DNA of 45,269 nt. It comes from Marivirga sp. (GTDB taxonomy: Bacteria; Bacteroidota; Bacteroidia; Cytophagales; Cyclobacteriaceae). The translations under genes were made by a program, and so were the position numbers. Below the pieces are notes generated by a model. That model ran no database searches and was not told the DNA's origin. It saw only the letters and a list, made by a program, of their open reading frames with translations. The stretch's first letter is position 1, and every line of letters starts with the position of its first letter. Where the stretch lies: positions 1 through 45,269 of the forward strand of contig NZ_JAGXGF010000097.1 of the NCBI RefSeq assembly GCF_024636815.1, written 5' to 3'. Below are positions 8,883 through 17,651 of the stretch, piece after piece.

Positions 8883-9356
8883 GTGAAAAAAGACTTAATT
8901 CAAATAGAATATAAAAAATTCGATACTATAGATGAACTTCCATCTGAATACCAAGAATTATGGAAATCAGCTATGGAAGCAAGACAATATTCCCATTCTC
9001 CTTATTCAAATTTTACTGTGGGGGCCGCAATAGAATTAGAGGACGGACAAATTATTACAGGAACCAATCAGGAAAATGCTTCCTTTCCAGCAGGATTATG
9101 TGCTGAAAGAACAGCCATGTATAGGGCCGGAATTCAGGCTCCTAATCAGAAGTTTAAAAAAATTGCAATTGCAGCCAGTAAGAGAGATTCGGATCAATTA
9201 GCAAGTGCACCACCTTGTGGAGGATGCCGACAGGTTATGTTAGAGTTTGAAAAAAGACATCAACAAGGGTTTGAAATATTATTTACCGATGCAGATGGTA
9301 AATTTGTTCTGTTAAATAAACCTACAGATTTATTTCCTTTTTCATTCGTGTTTTAA
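8883..9356 (+). CDS. cdd: Cytidine deaminase
   Basis: This enzyme deaminates cytidine and deoxycytidine to uridine and deoxyuridine in pyrimidine salvage. At 157 residues it has the size of the homotetrameric form. The zinc site is complete: Cys73-Ala-Glu75 in GLCAERTAMY gives the first ligand and the proton-shuttling Glu, and PPCGGCRQV gives Cys112 and Cys115. The substrate motif YSNFTVGAAI is at 41-50. The annotated start is the GTG at 8883 (GTGAAAAAAGACTT), since no ATG lies near the N-terminus. It functions in the same pathway as deoC, about 1 kb upstream, although the two genes are separated by minus-strand genes. Confidence 0.95.
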   Translation: MKKDLIQIEYKKFDTIDELPSEYQELWKSAMEARQYSHSPYSNFTVGAAIELEDGQIITGTNQENASFPAGLCAERTAMYRAGIQAPNQKFKKIAIAASKRDSDQLASAPPCGGCRQVMLEFEKRHQQGFEILFTDADGKFVLLNKPTDLFPFSFVF

Positions 9357-9553
9357 AATAATCATTCTAAATTTTTATAATATCATGATCCTTCCAGGAT
9401 TAGTTTTGGTCTAGTATTTGAGATTTTTTAACGAAAATTCTCAAAATGCAAATAAAAATAAATACAAAATATTTTCACCGAACCATTTCTGCCGATCACC
9501 GAGTTTTTAATTTCCTTAACCTATTCATAAGAGTATAATAGGTGAATAGCTGT

Positions 9554-9561
9554 TAAATTTG
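9554..9561 (+). promoter_or_regulatory. Possible Bacteroidota -7 box upstream of the LiaF-like gene
   Basis: TAAATTTG matches the Bacteroidota housekeeping -7 consensus TAnnTTTG and ends 25 bp before the ATG at 9587. No clear TTG is found at the expected -33 distance, so this is a half-supported promoter. Confidence 0.3.
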
Positions 9562-9586
9562 ATTCATTATTTAAAATAATTGAACA

Positions 9587-10327
9587 ATGAAAAACAAACA
9601 GCATAACTCGGGAAAAAATAATCTATCATTTGGGGTACTTCTTTTGATAGTCGGAAGTATTCTATTGCTGGATAGAATGGATGTTATAGATTTTAGCTGG
9701 GTTTTCAGTTGGCCATTTATCCTTATAGGAATTGGTATTTTTTCTATTGTTCGACATGGGGCTAGTAATGGTTTTGGAGTGTTTATGATATTGTTAGGAA
9801 GTTTTTTTCTGGTCAGACGTGAGCATTTAATCCCGGCTGAATATTATGACTATTTATTGCCAGCAGGAATAATTATGGTTGGATTATATTTGATCTTCAG
9901 TCGTAGTTCAAAATTTAGATCTTCAAAAATTGATTCAGAAAAAGAGTTTGAAGCAAATGTTGGCGTCTCTGATGCAAAAATAGTAGAAAGCGATTATATC
10001 AAAGCAGAAGCAGTTTTTGCATCAGTGCAAAGAAGATTGATTACCAAAGATTTTAAAGGAGGGAAAATAACCACTGCATTTGGTGGGGCAGATATAGATT
10101 TATCCAAAGCAGATATCAAGGAAAGTGCTGTTTTAGACGTTGAAGTAATTTTTGGAGGTCTTAAATTAATAATTCCACCACATTGGGAAGTTCAAGCGGA
10201 TGTGAGCAATGTATTCTCTGGAATTGAAGATAAAAGAGCTTTTCCTTCCGTTGATGAAGCCGATAGAAAAACTCTGTACATCAAGGGTTCAGTTAGTTTT
10301 GGTGGATTAGAATTTAAATCTTACTAA
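9587..10327 (+). CDS. LiaF-like membrane protein (LiaI/LiaF-type transmembrane region plus DUF2154-like C-terminus)
   Basis: 246 residues. The first 110 hold four hydrophobic segments with the repeated pattern of the LiaI-LiaF-like transmembrane region (SFGVLLLIVGSILLLDRMDV, then FSWPFILIGIGI). Residues about 130-246 form a cytoplasmic domain with repeating AVFASVQRR, TTAFGGADIDLS and VIFGGLKLIIP segments, as in the cell-wall-active-antibiotics-response C-terminal domain. LiaF of Firmicutes inhibits a cell-envelope-stress sensor kinase. A LytS-type kinase and a LytTR regulator follow on the same strand 105 bp downstream, so a comparable role as sensor modulator is a reasonable inference. Confidence 0.82.
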   Translation: MKNKQHNSGKNNLSFGVLLLIVGSILLLDRMDVIDFSWVFSWPFILIGIGIFSIVRHGASNGFGVFMILLGSFFLVRREHLIPAEYYDYLLPAGIIMVGLYLIFSRSSKFRSSKIDSEKEFEANVGVSDAKIVESDYIKAEAVFASVQRRLITKDFKGGKITTAFGGADIDLSKADIKESAVLDVEVIFGGLKLIIPPHWEVQADVSNVFSGIEDKRAFPSVDEADRKTLYIKGSVSFGGLEFKSY

Positions 10328-10432
10328 ATAGGCCCTATTAGGTCATGATTTGAGAAATAAAGGGTTCTCTTTGGACTAGACTATCAAAGTTGAATCTTTT
10401 ATTTTATTTAATAATTCCTATTACATTTAGTA

Positions 10433-11473
10433 ATGTTTTTACAATTCATACGGTATCAAAATAAAGCATGGATTAAGTTTACAGGTATTATTTTACTTTG
10501 GATAAGCTTATGCACACTTTTATTAATGCAATATGGACTCAATTTTCCATCTGCATTAATTGATAGCACAATTTTCAGTCTATTATTGCTGTTAGGATTT
10601 ATCTTGCTCGAAAATATTTTTAGGTTTTACTTGCCTACCAAAAGCAATGTGATTTTAGTTTTTGTTCTTCCATTCATTTTATCTTTAATTATCCTATTTT
10701 TAGGAGATTTTATAATAAAATGGACAATTCCAGATATATTCCCGAGTGCTGAATTCCTCAATTCCATTTTTCTAATTCGTGGATTCATCATTTTATTAAT
10801 TTTCACAGCATATTCTTTGATGCTGAATTTTCAAGGAAAACTAGAAGAACAAAAAGAAGCTGAAGAAAGAGAAGTCAAGATGCAACAAATGATTAAAGAA
10901 GCAGAGCTTTATCAATTACGCCAGCAATTGCAGCCACATTTTTTGTTCAATAGCTTAAATTCTATTAGTGCTCTAGTAAAAGCTCAACCGGATAAAGCTA
11001 GAGAGATGTTATTACAATTATCTGATTTCTTAAGGGGTACGATCCAAAAAAAAGCTAATAAATGGATTAAGGTTGATGAAGAAATTAACTTTCTGAAACT
11101 CTTTACGGATATTGAAAAAACACGTTTTGGACACCGCTTGCAAGTTAATTTTGATATTGAGGAAGGAGTAGAAGGATTGAAATTACCTCATTTGATGATT
11201 CAGCCCCTGATGGAAAATGCCATTAAGCATAGTTTGTATGGCTTGACGGGAGAAGTTACTATTGAGGTTGACTTTAGAAAAAGAGATAAGAATCTTGAAG
11301 TAATTATTACAAATCCATTTGAGCCGGCCGCTGGACAAGCTAAAGGTGTAGGGTTTGGATTGGAGGCTGTCCAAAGAAGACTTTTTCTTATTTTTGGAAG
11401 GTATGATTTATTAAAAACGAATGCAACATCTCATCAATTTACTGTTGAACTTTTAATTCCCCAGCTATCATGA
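10433..11473 (+). CDS. LytS-type sensor histidine kinase (His_kinase family PF06580)
   Basis: 346 residues with four membrane segments in the first 135 residues and a short coiled-coil linker (about 135-165, EEQKEAEEREVKMQQMIKEA). The phosphoacceptor box LRQQLQPHFLFNSLNSISAL follows, with His169. The C-terminal ATPase has MENAIKHSL as N box and GVGFGLEAVQRRL as G box. It is expected to phosphorylate the LytTR regulator encoded directly downstream, whose ATG overlaps this gene's stop by 4 bp. There is no separate sensory domain, so sensing is likely membrane-embedded or comes from the adjacent LiaF-like protein. Confidence 0.92.
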   Translation: MFLQFIRYQNKAWIKFTGIILLWISLCTLLLMQYGLNFPSALIDSTIFSLLLLLGFILLENIFRFYLPTKSNVILVFVLPFILSLIILFLGDFIIKWTIPDIFPSAEFLNSIFLIRGFIILLIFTAYSLMLNFQGKLEEQKEAEEREVKMQQMIKEAELYQLRQQLQPHFLFNSLNSISALVKAQPDKAREMLLQLSDFLRGTIQKKANKWIKVDEEINFLKLFTDIEKTRFGHRLQVNFDIEEGVEGLKLPHLMIQPLMENAIKHSLYGLTGEVTIEVDFRKRDKNLEVIITNPFEPAAGQAKGVGFGLEAVQRRLFLIFGRYDLLKTNATSHQFTVELLIPQLS

Positions 11474-12204
11474 TTAAAACCATTATTATTGATGACGAAC
11501 CTTTGGCAGCAGACATAGTCCAGGAATTTTTAGGCGATTGTAAAGATTTTGAAATTCTATGCGTTTGCCATGATGGTTTTGATGGCTTAAAAGCAATTCA
11601 GAAACATCAGCCTGATTTAATCTTCCTGGATGTACAGATGCCAAAAATAAGTGGTTTTGAAATGCTTGAACTCTTGGAAGAACTTCCTGCAGTAATTTTT
11701 ACCACTGCATTTGATGAATATGCATTACAAGCATTTGAAGTTCATGCGATAGATTATTTGCTTAAACCCTTTTCTCAAAATCGATTTAACAAGGCAATAG
11801 AAAAATACATACAAAGTGGATTAGCTCAAAATGTAAAAGATTTGCTAAATAATCAATCTTCAGAAGCAAAGGAATATTTAAGCAGGATTGTTTTAAAAGA
11901 TCGAAATGACATTAAAATCATCCCGACTCAGAATATTAAATATCTTGAGGCTAATGATGATTATGTGAATATTCATACAAAAGAGGGTAAATACCTCAAA
12001 AACAAAACCTTAAGTTATTTTGAAAAACATTTAGATATTGAAGAATTTGTTAGGGTACATCGTTCCTATCTGGTGAAAATTGCTGAAATCACAAAAATTG
12101 AGACCTACAAAAAGGACAGTCATATTCTAATTTTGAAAAGCGGTGAGCAAATCCCTGTTAGTAAAACCGGTTATCCGAAGTTAAAGGCTGCTTTGGGTTT
12201 TTGA
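11470..12204 (+). CDS. LytTR family response regulator
   Basis: 244 residues. The receiver domain covers 1-120: acidic pair Asp8-Asp9 (IIIDDEPLA), phosphoacceptor Asp54 (LIFLDVQMPK) and DYLLKPF. The LytTR DNA-binding domain covers about 140-244 (IKYLEANDDYVNIHTKEGKY, then RVHRSYLVKI). It overlaps the LytS-type kinase gene by the ATGA junction, so the two are translationally coupled. LytTR regulators bind direct repeats about 20 bp apart. The LiaF-like gene, the exported-protein gene downstream and the facing PspC operon are the natural candidate targets, but no operator repeat was identified. Confidence 0.93.
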   Translation: MIKTIIIDDEPLAADIVQEFLGDCKDFEILCVCHDGFDGLKAIQKHQPDLIFLDVQMPKISGFEMLELLEELPAVIFTTAFDEYALQAFEVHAIDYLLKPFSQNRFNKAIEKYIQSGLAQNVKDLLNNQSSEAKEYLSRIVLKDRNDIKIIPTQNIKYLEANDDYVNIHTKEGKYLKNKTLSYFEKHLDIEEFVRVHRSYLVKIAEITKIETYKKDSHILILKSGEQIPVSKTGYPKLKAALGF

Positions 12205-12281
12205 TTTATCCAATGTCCCTTGTGTATTTGTGTAATCTTAAACATATTGAACGTTTAATTTTATTATAATGTCCATAGCCA

Positions 12282-13259
12282 ATGCCAAAGTTACTTATCA
12301 GCCTATTATTTTTCTTATATATTTCAGTTAGTTTATTCGCCCAAGATACCTATCTCGCTTTTATTGATGAGGATAAAAAGGAGTTTTTCAGAAATAATGA
12401 TTGGGAACTTTACTATTCCAATGATGACATAAAATTTTATGATTTTTTAATTTTCAAAGGGAATTTGGTCATAGCAGATGGTGAAGATTTCGACTACAAT
12501 ATTCATTTTTTAAATGAAAGCAGACTGATAGAGAAATCAAAAAGTATAAATGGAAATAATCATGCCCCTGGACTTCCAAAGTTGTATATTGATCAGGAAA
12601 ATATAGCCTTTGCTCCAATGCAAAAATTTGAATGTATTATAATACCTGAAAAGGAAAGGGTAAAGAAAAAGAATAGACTAAAGAATTGGAGAAAAAGAAA
12701 TCAGGGTGAGTATTTTAAAAAGTATTTGCATTACAGAGATTACACTTTTTACAGCTTTGCAAGTTTGAATGATGAGACGGGTTTCCAGGAAGTAGAAATT
12801 CAGTATGGAAAAGATGAAAAAAATCTTTCCACATTATATGTAGCCAAAATTAAGACCGATTATTTATCCTATTCAGATAATGCTGATAGAGTAGAGGTAG
12901 TTTTTTTAGATGATCGAATTTTATTGATAGATAATTTTAGTCATCAATTTTTAGTATTTGATTTTGAGGGAAATAAGCATTCTGAAACTAATTTGTCCCA
13001 ATTTAAAGATAGAAATACTACTACTTATTTAAGTGATGCATTATTAAGAAAAGATCCAGTCAATAATGAAATGTATTTAGTGTTTCAGAAGGATATATAT
13101 GAAATAGCCCTAGAAGCGAATAAATTTGAGTTCGAGAAAATTAAACTAGACGGAGGTTTAATGCTATATAAAGCAAGAATTTATGATAGTCACTTGTACC
13201 ACCTTTTTTCCCTGGGAAAGGATAAAGGAAGAGCTATTTACAGAAAGAAATTAGAGTAA
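12282..13259 (+). CDS. Exported protein of unknown function
   Basis: 325 residues. MPKLLISLLFFLYISVSLFA followed by Gln is a clean signal peptide. The mature part is rich in Asp, Lys, Tyr and Phe and has a repetitive strand character (KFYDFLIFKGNLVIADGEDF, VEVVFLDDRILLIDNF, NNEMYLVFQKDIYEIALEAN) suggesting a beta-propeller-like fold; that is an inference. I do not recognise a family. It lies 77 bp behind the LytTR regulator on the same strand and ends at a hairpin shared with the convergent PspC gene. Confidence 0.7.
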   Translation: MPKLLISLLFFLYISVSLFAQDTYLAFIDEDKKEFFRNNDWELYYSNDDIKFYDFLIFKGNLVIADGEDFDYNIHFLNESRLIEKSKSINGNNHAPGLPKLYIDQENIAFAPMQKFECIIIPEKERVKKKNRLKNWRKRNQGEYFKKYLHYRDYTFYSFASLNDETGFQEVEIQYGKDEKNLSTLYVAKIKTDYLSYSDNADRVEVVFLDDRILLIDNFSHQFLVFDFEGNKHSETNLSQFKDRNTTTYLSDALLRKDPVNNEMYLVFQKDIYEIALEANKFEFEKIKLDGGLMLYKARIYDSHLYHLFSLGKDKGRAIYRKKLE

Positions 13260-13261
13260 AA

Positions 13262-13290
13262 TCAAGCCATGATTGTGAGTCATGGCTTGA
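13262..13290. terminator. Hairpin between convergent genes, probable bidirectional terminator
   Basis: An 11-bp perfect inverted repeat (TCAAGCCATGA and its complement) with a 7-nt loop starts 3 bp after the exported-protein stop and ends 12 bp before the PspC stop. On the minus strand it is followed by a short T run; on the plus strand the tail is only AT-rich. Its position between two convergent stops favours a shared terminator. Confidence 0.65.
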
Positions 13291-13302
13291 ATAAATATAA
13301 AA

Positions 13303-15786
13303 TTAATCAGCAGATACTTTTGCTCCACTACTGCTATTACTTTCTAATCGAGGACTTCCTTGATAAGTGATTTTTGCAGCACTGCTAGCACTTGCATCTA
13401 AATATCCAGTAACATTCACCTCAGCTTTAGAAGCACTTGAAGCATCTATTTCACAATTTTTAACAATTAAGTCAAAAGCTTCAACATTGGCTGCACTACT
13501 AATATCCAAATCCATTTTATCTGCATTTCCTCTGAGTTTTACTTTTGAAGCACTGGAAACCTCCATGTTTAATTGATTATAATTTACATCACCAATAAGC
13601 TTGGCAGCTGAACTTATATCAATATTGAGTTTATCCCCTTTAAAACCCAAAAGATGAACTTGTGAAGCTGATGATAATTCCAATTCTTTTAACTCAGGTA
13701 AAGTAATGATACATTTCACATCCGGGATATTCCCTTTCCAATTCCATGAATCACCTGAGAAAAAATTCCAGTCCCAATCTCGTTTTTGAATATACATTTT
13801 CAGTCTTTCATTTTTCACTTCAAATCGGAAATCTTCCAAATCCTCCTGCTCATCAACCACTACCTGGAAATCATAACCATTTCCTTGTCTGATTTCAACA
13901 AATATTCCGGTGGAAGCTGAAATTTTACTAAAATCAACAATATCATAAGTTCGCACATAGGCATCATCTGAAAACGTGAAGGGTGTGGCAAAAAATCGGT
14001 CTGAATCTGTACGATTATACACACTGCTATTTGATTTCACCTCTGAACAAGTCAAACAATTCAAGCCTCCTTTTTTCTCAAAAACCCATCGGTTGTTATG
14101 TATTTGTCCCACATTATAGCCATTGATATAGATAGTGTTGCGTAAAATATGACGCATTTTTCTATCCATTTCAAATTCTTGTCCATAAGGAACATACAAA
14201 ACCATATTTAAAGTTTGAGCTCTAAATGCAGCATCTTCTAAAAACTGAATGTTAGAATCGAACCAAAAAATACTATCGTTTTTTACCTCAACATTATGGT
14301 AAGTCATTTTAGCATTTTCTTCAGCATCAATCCTGCTGTTTCCTTGAGCTTTAAATCTTTTTTCTAGCTTTATTTTATCGCCTTCATATCCTCTGATTTT
14401 TAGATTTGTAACGTCATAATCTTCAAAGCCTACTTCCTTTAATTTTAATACAGCAACCTTATCTTGAAGCTCATATTCATGAGTTTCGAATACCTCTCCA
14501 TCATTTCTGAATTTCATGGCAGTAGTCGGAATTATGATAGCTGCACCGATTAAACTCATAAACCAAATGGCTAAAAGTGAAAATGCTACAGTTCTATTCA
14601 ATAACCATTTACGGGCCATTACACTTACTCCTGAAATCATGATAAACAGTGCCGGGACAATTAAAAACAAGAAACTGATTAGCACTAATTCTAATGAGAA
14701 TGTATTGGCAATTAATTCATTTGGTATGTCGAAAAAGTTAATATTAGCTGATTCAAACCATATTCCTTGCGAAACAAAAAGTAGGACAATAAATGCAACA
14801 CCCAGACCCAAACCAAATAAGCTTAATATAATTCCTAAGATTATTCTTGCAGCTTCCACTATGAAGTTCAATACTGGCCCTAAAGCTTTCGCCAAACCAT
14901 TTAAGACAATAGCGATCAAACGGAAAGGGAATAATAAGATTTTCACTAAGGGAGTTTCTTCTCCATTCTCTACCTTCAAGCTGCTTTTAATATTTCTCTC
15001 AATATTGCTCAGCGTGATGGGTGTTCCTTCCATTTGCATTTTCTCAGTAACTGTTTTGGCTGCTGGAGTAATAAACCAAAGCACTAAATAAATAATAAAT
15101 CCGGCTCCACCTGGGATAAGCAATAGAACAAATAAGATTCTAATTACGGCCACATCAGTTCCGAAATAAGCTGCCAGGCCACGAGCCACACCGCCAATCA
15201 CTTTGTTTTCCTGGCTACGGTAGAGTTTCTTCACCTTTTCATCTTCCTTCAGATTAGGATTGGCCGGTAAGAAAATCCACATTACGATATAAGCTAAAAG
15301 AATAATAGCTGAAGTTGGGTGAAATGGGAAAAGCCCTAAAAATCCGAGTATTAATAATAATCTAATCCATAATACATCTATATTGAAATAATGTGCAATT
15401 CCTGCTGCCACACCACCGAAGATATATCTTTTGGTATCTCTATACAGTTTCTTGGTGCCAGTAGGATCTTGACTTTCGTAAGTTTCAGAAGTTTTTTCTT
15501 CAAAAGCCTCATCTGCTTCTTCTGCTTTTTGGAAATCCTCTATGCTACCCAAGGTAACCATTAGTGCGTTTACGTCCTCTAATTCAATGATTTGCTTTTC
15601 ATCTTTTAGTTTAGCCAAGAAGATTTCAGCTATACGATTTTCAATATCATTGATAATTTCCTGACTGTCTTTGAAATCAGAAAAATAGCGGTTGATGGCA
15701 TCCAAATAGTTTTTAAGCTTGTCAAAGCCGTCTTCTTCTATATGAAAAATTATGCCTCCTATATTTATACTTATATTCTTTTTCAT
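13303..15786 (-). CDS. PspC domain membrane protein with C-terminal GIN/DUF2807-type repeat domain
   Basis: 827 residues. Residues 1-90 are a soluble region with coiled-coil potential. Two PspC domains follow, at about 112-175 (KKLYRDTKRYIFGGVAAGIA) and 186-245 (KKLYRSQENKVIGGVARGLA), each with its membrane helix. Further membrane segments lie at about 280-420. The rest is a large extracytoplasmic part ending in a GIN (DUF2807) domain, where an SSASK or SSAAK motif recurs about every 20 residues as expected of a beta-helix ladder. PspC domains belong to the envelope-stress phage-shock response. It lies 53 bp downstream of a PadR regulator gene, a standard Bacteroidota pair. Confidence 0.9.
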   Translation of the reverse strand: MKKNISINIGGIIFHIEEDGFDKLKNYLDAINRYFSDFKDSQEIINDIENRIAEIFLAKLKDEKQIIELEDVNALMVTLGSIEDFQKAEEADEAFEEKTSETYESQDPTGTKKLYRDTKRYIFGGVAAGIAHYFNIDVLWIRLLLILGFLGLFPFHPTSAIILLAYIVMWIFLPANPNLKEDEKVKKLYRSQENKVIGGVARGLAAYFGTDVAVIRILFVLLLIPGGAGFIIYLVLWFITPAAKTVTEKMQMEGTPITLSNIERNIKSSLKVENGEETPLVKILLFPFRLIAIVLNGLAKALGPVLNFIVEAARIILGIILSLFGLGLGVAFIVLLFVSQGIWFESANINFFDIPNELIANTFSLELVLISFLFLIVPALFIMISGVSVMARKWLLNRTVAFSLLAIWFMSLIGAAIIIPTTAMKFRNDGEVFETHEYELQDKVAVLKLKEVGFEDYDVTNLKIRGYEGDKIKLEKRFKAQGNSRIDAEENAKMTYHNVEVKNDSIFWFDSNIQFLEDAAFRAQTLNMVLYVPYGQEFEMDRKMRHILRNTIYINGYNVGQIHNNRWVFEKKGGLNCLTCSEVKSNSSVYNRTDSDRFFATPFTFSDDAYVRTYDIVDFSKISASTGIFVEIRQGNGYDFQVVVDEQEDLEDFRFEVKNERLKMYIQKRDWDWNFFSGDSWNWKGNIPDVKCIITLPELKELELSSASQVHLLGFKGDKLNIDISSAAKLIGDVNYNQLNMEVSSASKVKLRGNADKMDLDISSAANVEAFDLIVKNCEIDASSASKAEVNVTGYLDASASSAAKITYQGSPRLESNSSSGAKVSAD

Positions 15787-15839
15787 TGCTTTAAAATTAA
15801 GATTTTTTAGATTAATGTTAATGAGAAATTATCAACCAA

Positions 15840-16211
15840 TTAATTTTCTTCTTTAAATTCATCGGGTGATTTCAATTGCTCTTCAGTCTTTTTCTTGATT
15901 CTTTTGGCTGATTTATTAATCTCAATCCAAGTTTCATCCAATGCCTTTATAGTATTCTGCCCGCTTTCAGTCAATTGATAATGCTTTTTGGGCAGTCCGT
16001 TTTGCGCTTCGTTCCATTCATATTGAACTAGGTTTTCTTGTTTCAATCGCATCAAAAGAGGGTAAATAATTCCTTCTACTTTGATAAGATCTTCTTCCAG
16101 AAGTTCGTCAATGATGTCAGAGGCATAAATTTCACCTCTTCTTAAAATCTGCATCACACAATATTCCAGAACCCCAGTCCGCAATTGTGCTTTTATCTTT
16201 TCTGCTATCAT
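15840..16211 (-). CDS. PadR family transcriptional regulator
   Basis: 123 residues with the PadR winged-helix outline: RTGVLEYCVMQILRRGEIYA, then DIIDELLEEDLIKVEGIIYP, then LLMRLKQENLVQYEW and the wing LPKKHYQLTESG. A basic tail follows (KSAKRIKKKTEEQLKS). PadR proteins usually repress an adjacent gene and lift off on ligand or stress. Here the gene precedes the PspC/GIN gene by 53 bp on the same strand, so autoregulation of that operon is the likely job. The 363-bp spacer to the divergent porV-like gene probably holds its operator. Confidence 0.92.
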   Translation of the reverse strand: MIAEKIKAQLRTGVLEYCVMQILRRGEIYASDIIDELLEEDLIKVEGIIYPLLMRLKQENLVQYEWNEAQNGLPKKHYQLTESGQNTIKALDETWIEINKSAKRIKKKTEEQLKSPDEFKEEN

Positions 16212-16574
16212 ATAATTATCCTTTAATGATGATTAATTTTGGCCCCTATGCCAATTCTCTTCATACTATGCCAAGATGTGTACCATTTAATAATTTGCAT
16301 GATTACAGGCTTTGGTTTTAACCTCTAAATGTGCTTTTAAATAGTCATTAAGGCATTTTATATTTTTTTGAGCGTAAAATGGCGTGGTTTCTAAAAGGTT
16401 AATTTTGTACGTGAGAGGTCAATAAATAGCGAAAAGTGTACGGTTTTGAACAGCTCAAATATTCTTTCTATGTAGGCAGTTGAGTAATAATTTACTAAGA
16501 TAAAAGCCTATCTACGACAATCTTTTCCTAGGATATTTGTTAATTTTGATGAATAATAGAGTTAGATTGAATTA
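16212..16574. other. Intergenic region between divergent padR and porV-like genes
   Basis: A 363-bp AT-rich spacer without a credible gene. It must contain the promoters of both flanking genes. Two TAnnTTTG-like boxes are present on the plus strand, at 16400-16407 and 16541-16548. No inverted repeat long enough to call as a PadR operator was found by eye. Confidence 0.6.
16541..16548 (+). promoter_or_regulatory. Possible Bacteroidota -7 box upstream of the porV-like gene
   Basis: TAATTTTG matches TAnnTTTG and lies 26 bp before the ATG at 16575, nearly the same spacing as the box before the LiaF-like gene. A matching TTG -33 element is not evident. Confidence 0.33.
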
Positions 16575-17651
16575 ATGCAAAAACTGCTTTACATATTTTT
16601 CTTTATAGTGCTTTCGTTTGAGTTGTCTGCTCAGGTTTCTAAACCAAAATATGCCAATGAATTTCTAGCTATTGGTGTTGGGGCTCGTGCTTTTGCCTTA
16701 GGTGGAGCAACCGTAGCTTCTGTGGAAGGAGCTTCAGCAGGTTATTGGAATCCAGCTAAATTAACGAGCCTGGAAACGGATCACTCTTTGGATTTAATGC
16801 ACGCAGAGTATTTTGCAGGAATAGCCGCCTATGATTATGCTGGCTTTGCAACTTCAATTGATGAAGATAGTAAAATGGGGTTTTCATTGATACGATTTGG
16901 AGTAGATGATATACCCGATACGCGCTATCTGTATGATGCGAATGGTGCTTTGAATTATGATAATATCCGCTTCTTTTCAGCCGCTGATTATGCTTTTCAA
17001 TTTTCTTATGCTCGTAATTTGAAATTTCTGGATGGACTTTCTTTTGGGGCTAATGCAAAAGTGATTCACAGAACAGTGGGTGAATTTGCTAAAGCTTGGG
17101 GATTTGGTTTTGATGTTGGGGCTGCATATAAATGGAAGAACCTAGATGTTGCATTGGTGGCACGGGATGTGACAGGAACTTTCACAACCTGGTATCATAA
17201 TATAACCTTAATTGAAGATATCTATACCCAGACCAATAATGAAATCCCCGAAAATACTACCGAAATGACGGTTCCAAGATTAATTTTAGGAACTGCTTAT
17301 ACCCAAAAATTACCTTATAAATTTTCCATAATGGCAGAAGTGAATTTTGATGCCACTTTTGATGGAGAGCGAAATACCTACATCAGTGAAGATAAATTTT
17401 CAATTGATCCCAGAGCGGGAGTAGAACTGGCTTATGATAATATGGCTTTCCTCAGATTTGGAGGTAATAATCTTCAAAAAATAAAGAATTTTAACGGTTC
17501 AGAAAGATGGAATGGGCAAGCTAATATTGGAGTGGGTTTTAAATATAAAAGCCTGCAAATTGATTATGCTTTCACCGACTTAGGTAATAGTTCTGAATCG
17601 CTTTACTCACATGTTTTCACCATGATTTTTAATTGGAATGCGAAAAAATAG
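16575..17651 (+). CDS. PorV/PorQ family type IX secretion outer membrane protein (PorV2-like)
   Basis: 358 residues. A signal peptide (to about residue 20, ELSAQ) is followed by the family opening AIGVGARAFALGGATVASVE and GYWNPAKLTSLE. The rest is a FadL-like 14-stranded barrel pattern of alternating aromatic and hydrophobic strands, ending in an outer-membrane-type C-terminus (HVFTMIFNWNAKK). PorV of the type IX secretion system shuttles cargo to the PorU sortase on the cell surface. The gene overlaps the next one, a C25 peptidase, by 14 bp, so the two are co-translated. Because the partner is unusually large, the pair resembles the second PorV2/PorU2 set seen in Cytophagales rather than the core set; this assignment is inferred. 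Confidence 0.85.
   Translation: MQKLLYIFFFIVLSFELSAQVSKPKYANEFLAIGVGARAFALGGATVASVEGASAGYWNPAKLTSLETDHSLDLMHAEYFAGIAAYDYAGFATSIDEDSKMGFSLIRFGVDDIPDTRYLYDANGALNYDNIRFFSAADYAFQFSYARNLKFLDGLSFGANAKVIHRTVGEFAKAWGFGFDVGAAYKWKNLDVALVARDVTGTFTTWYHNITLIEDIYTQTNNEIPENTTEMTVPRLILGTAYTQKLPYKFSIMAEVNFDATFDGERNTYISEDKFSIDPRAGVELAYDNMAFLRFGGNNLQKIKNFNGSERWNGQANIGVGFKYKSLQIDYAFTDLGNSSESLYSHVFTMIFNWNAKK

Noticed and set aside
14516-15091. 191-codon plus-strand frame inside the PspC gene
   Set aside because: It is opposite a well-supported multidomain gene and shows no signal, domain or start context.
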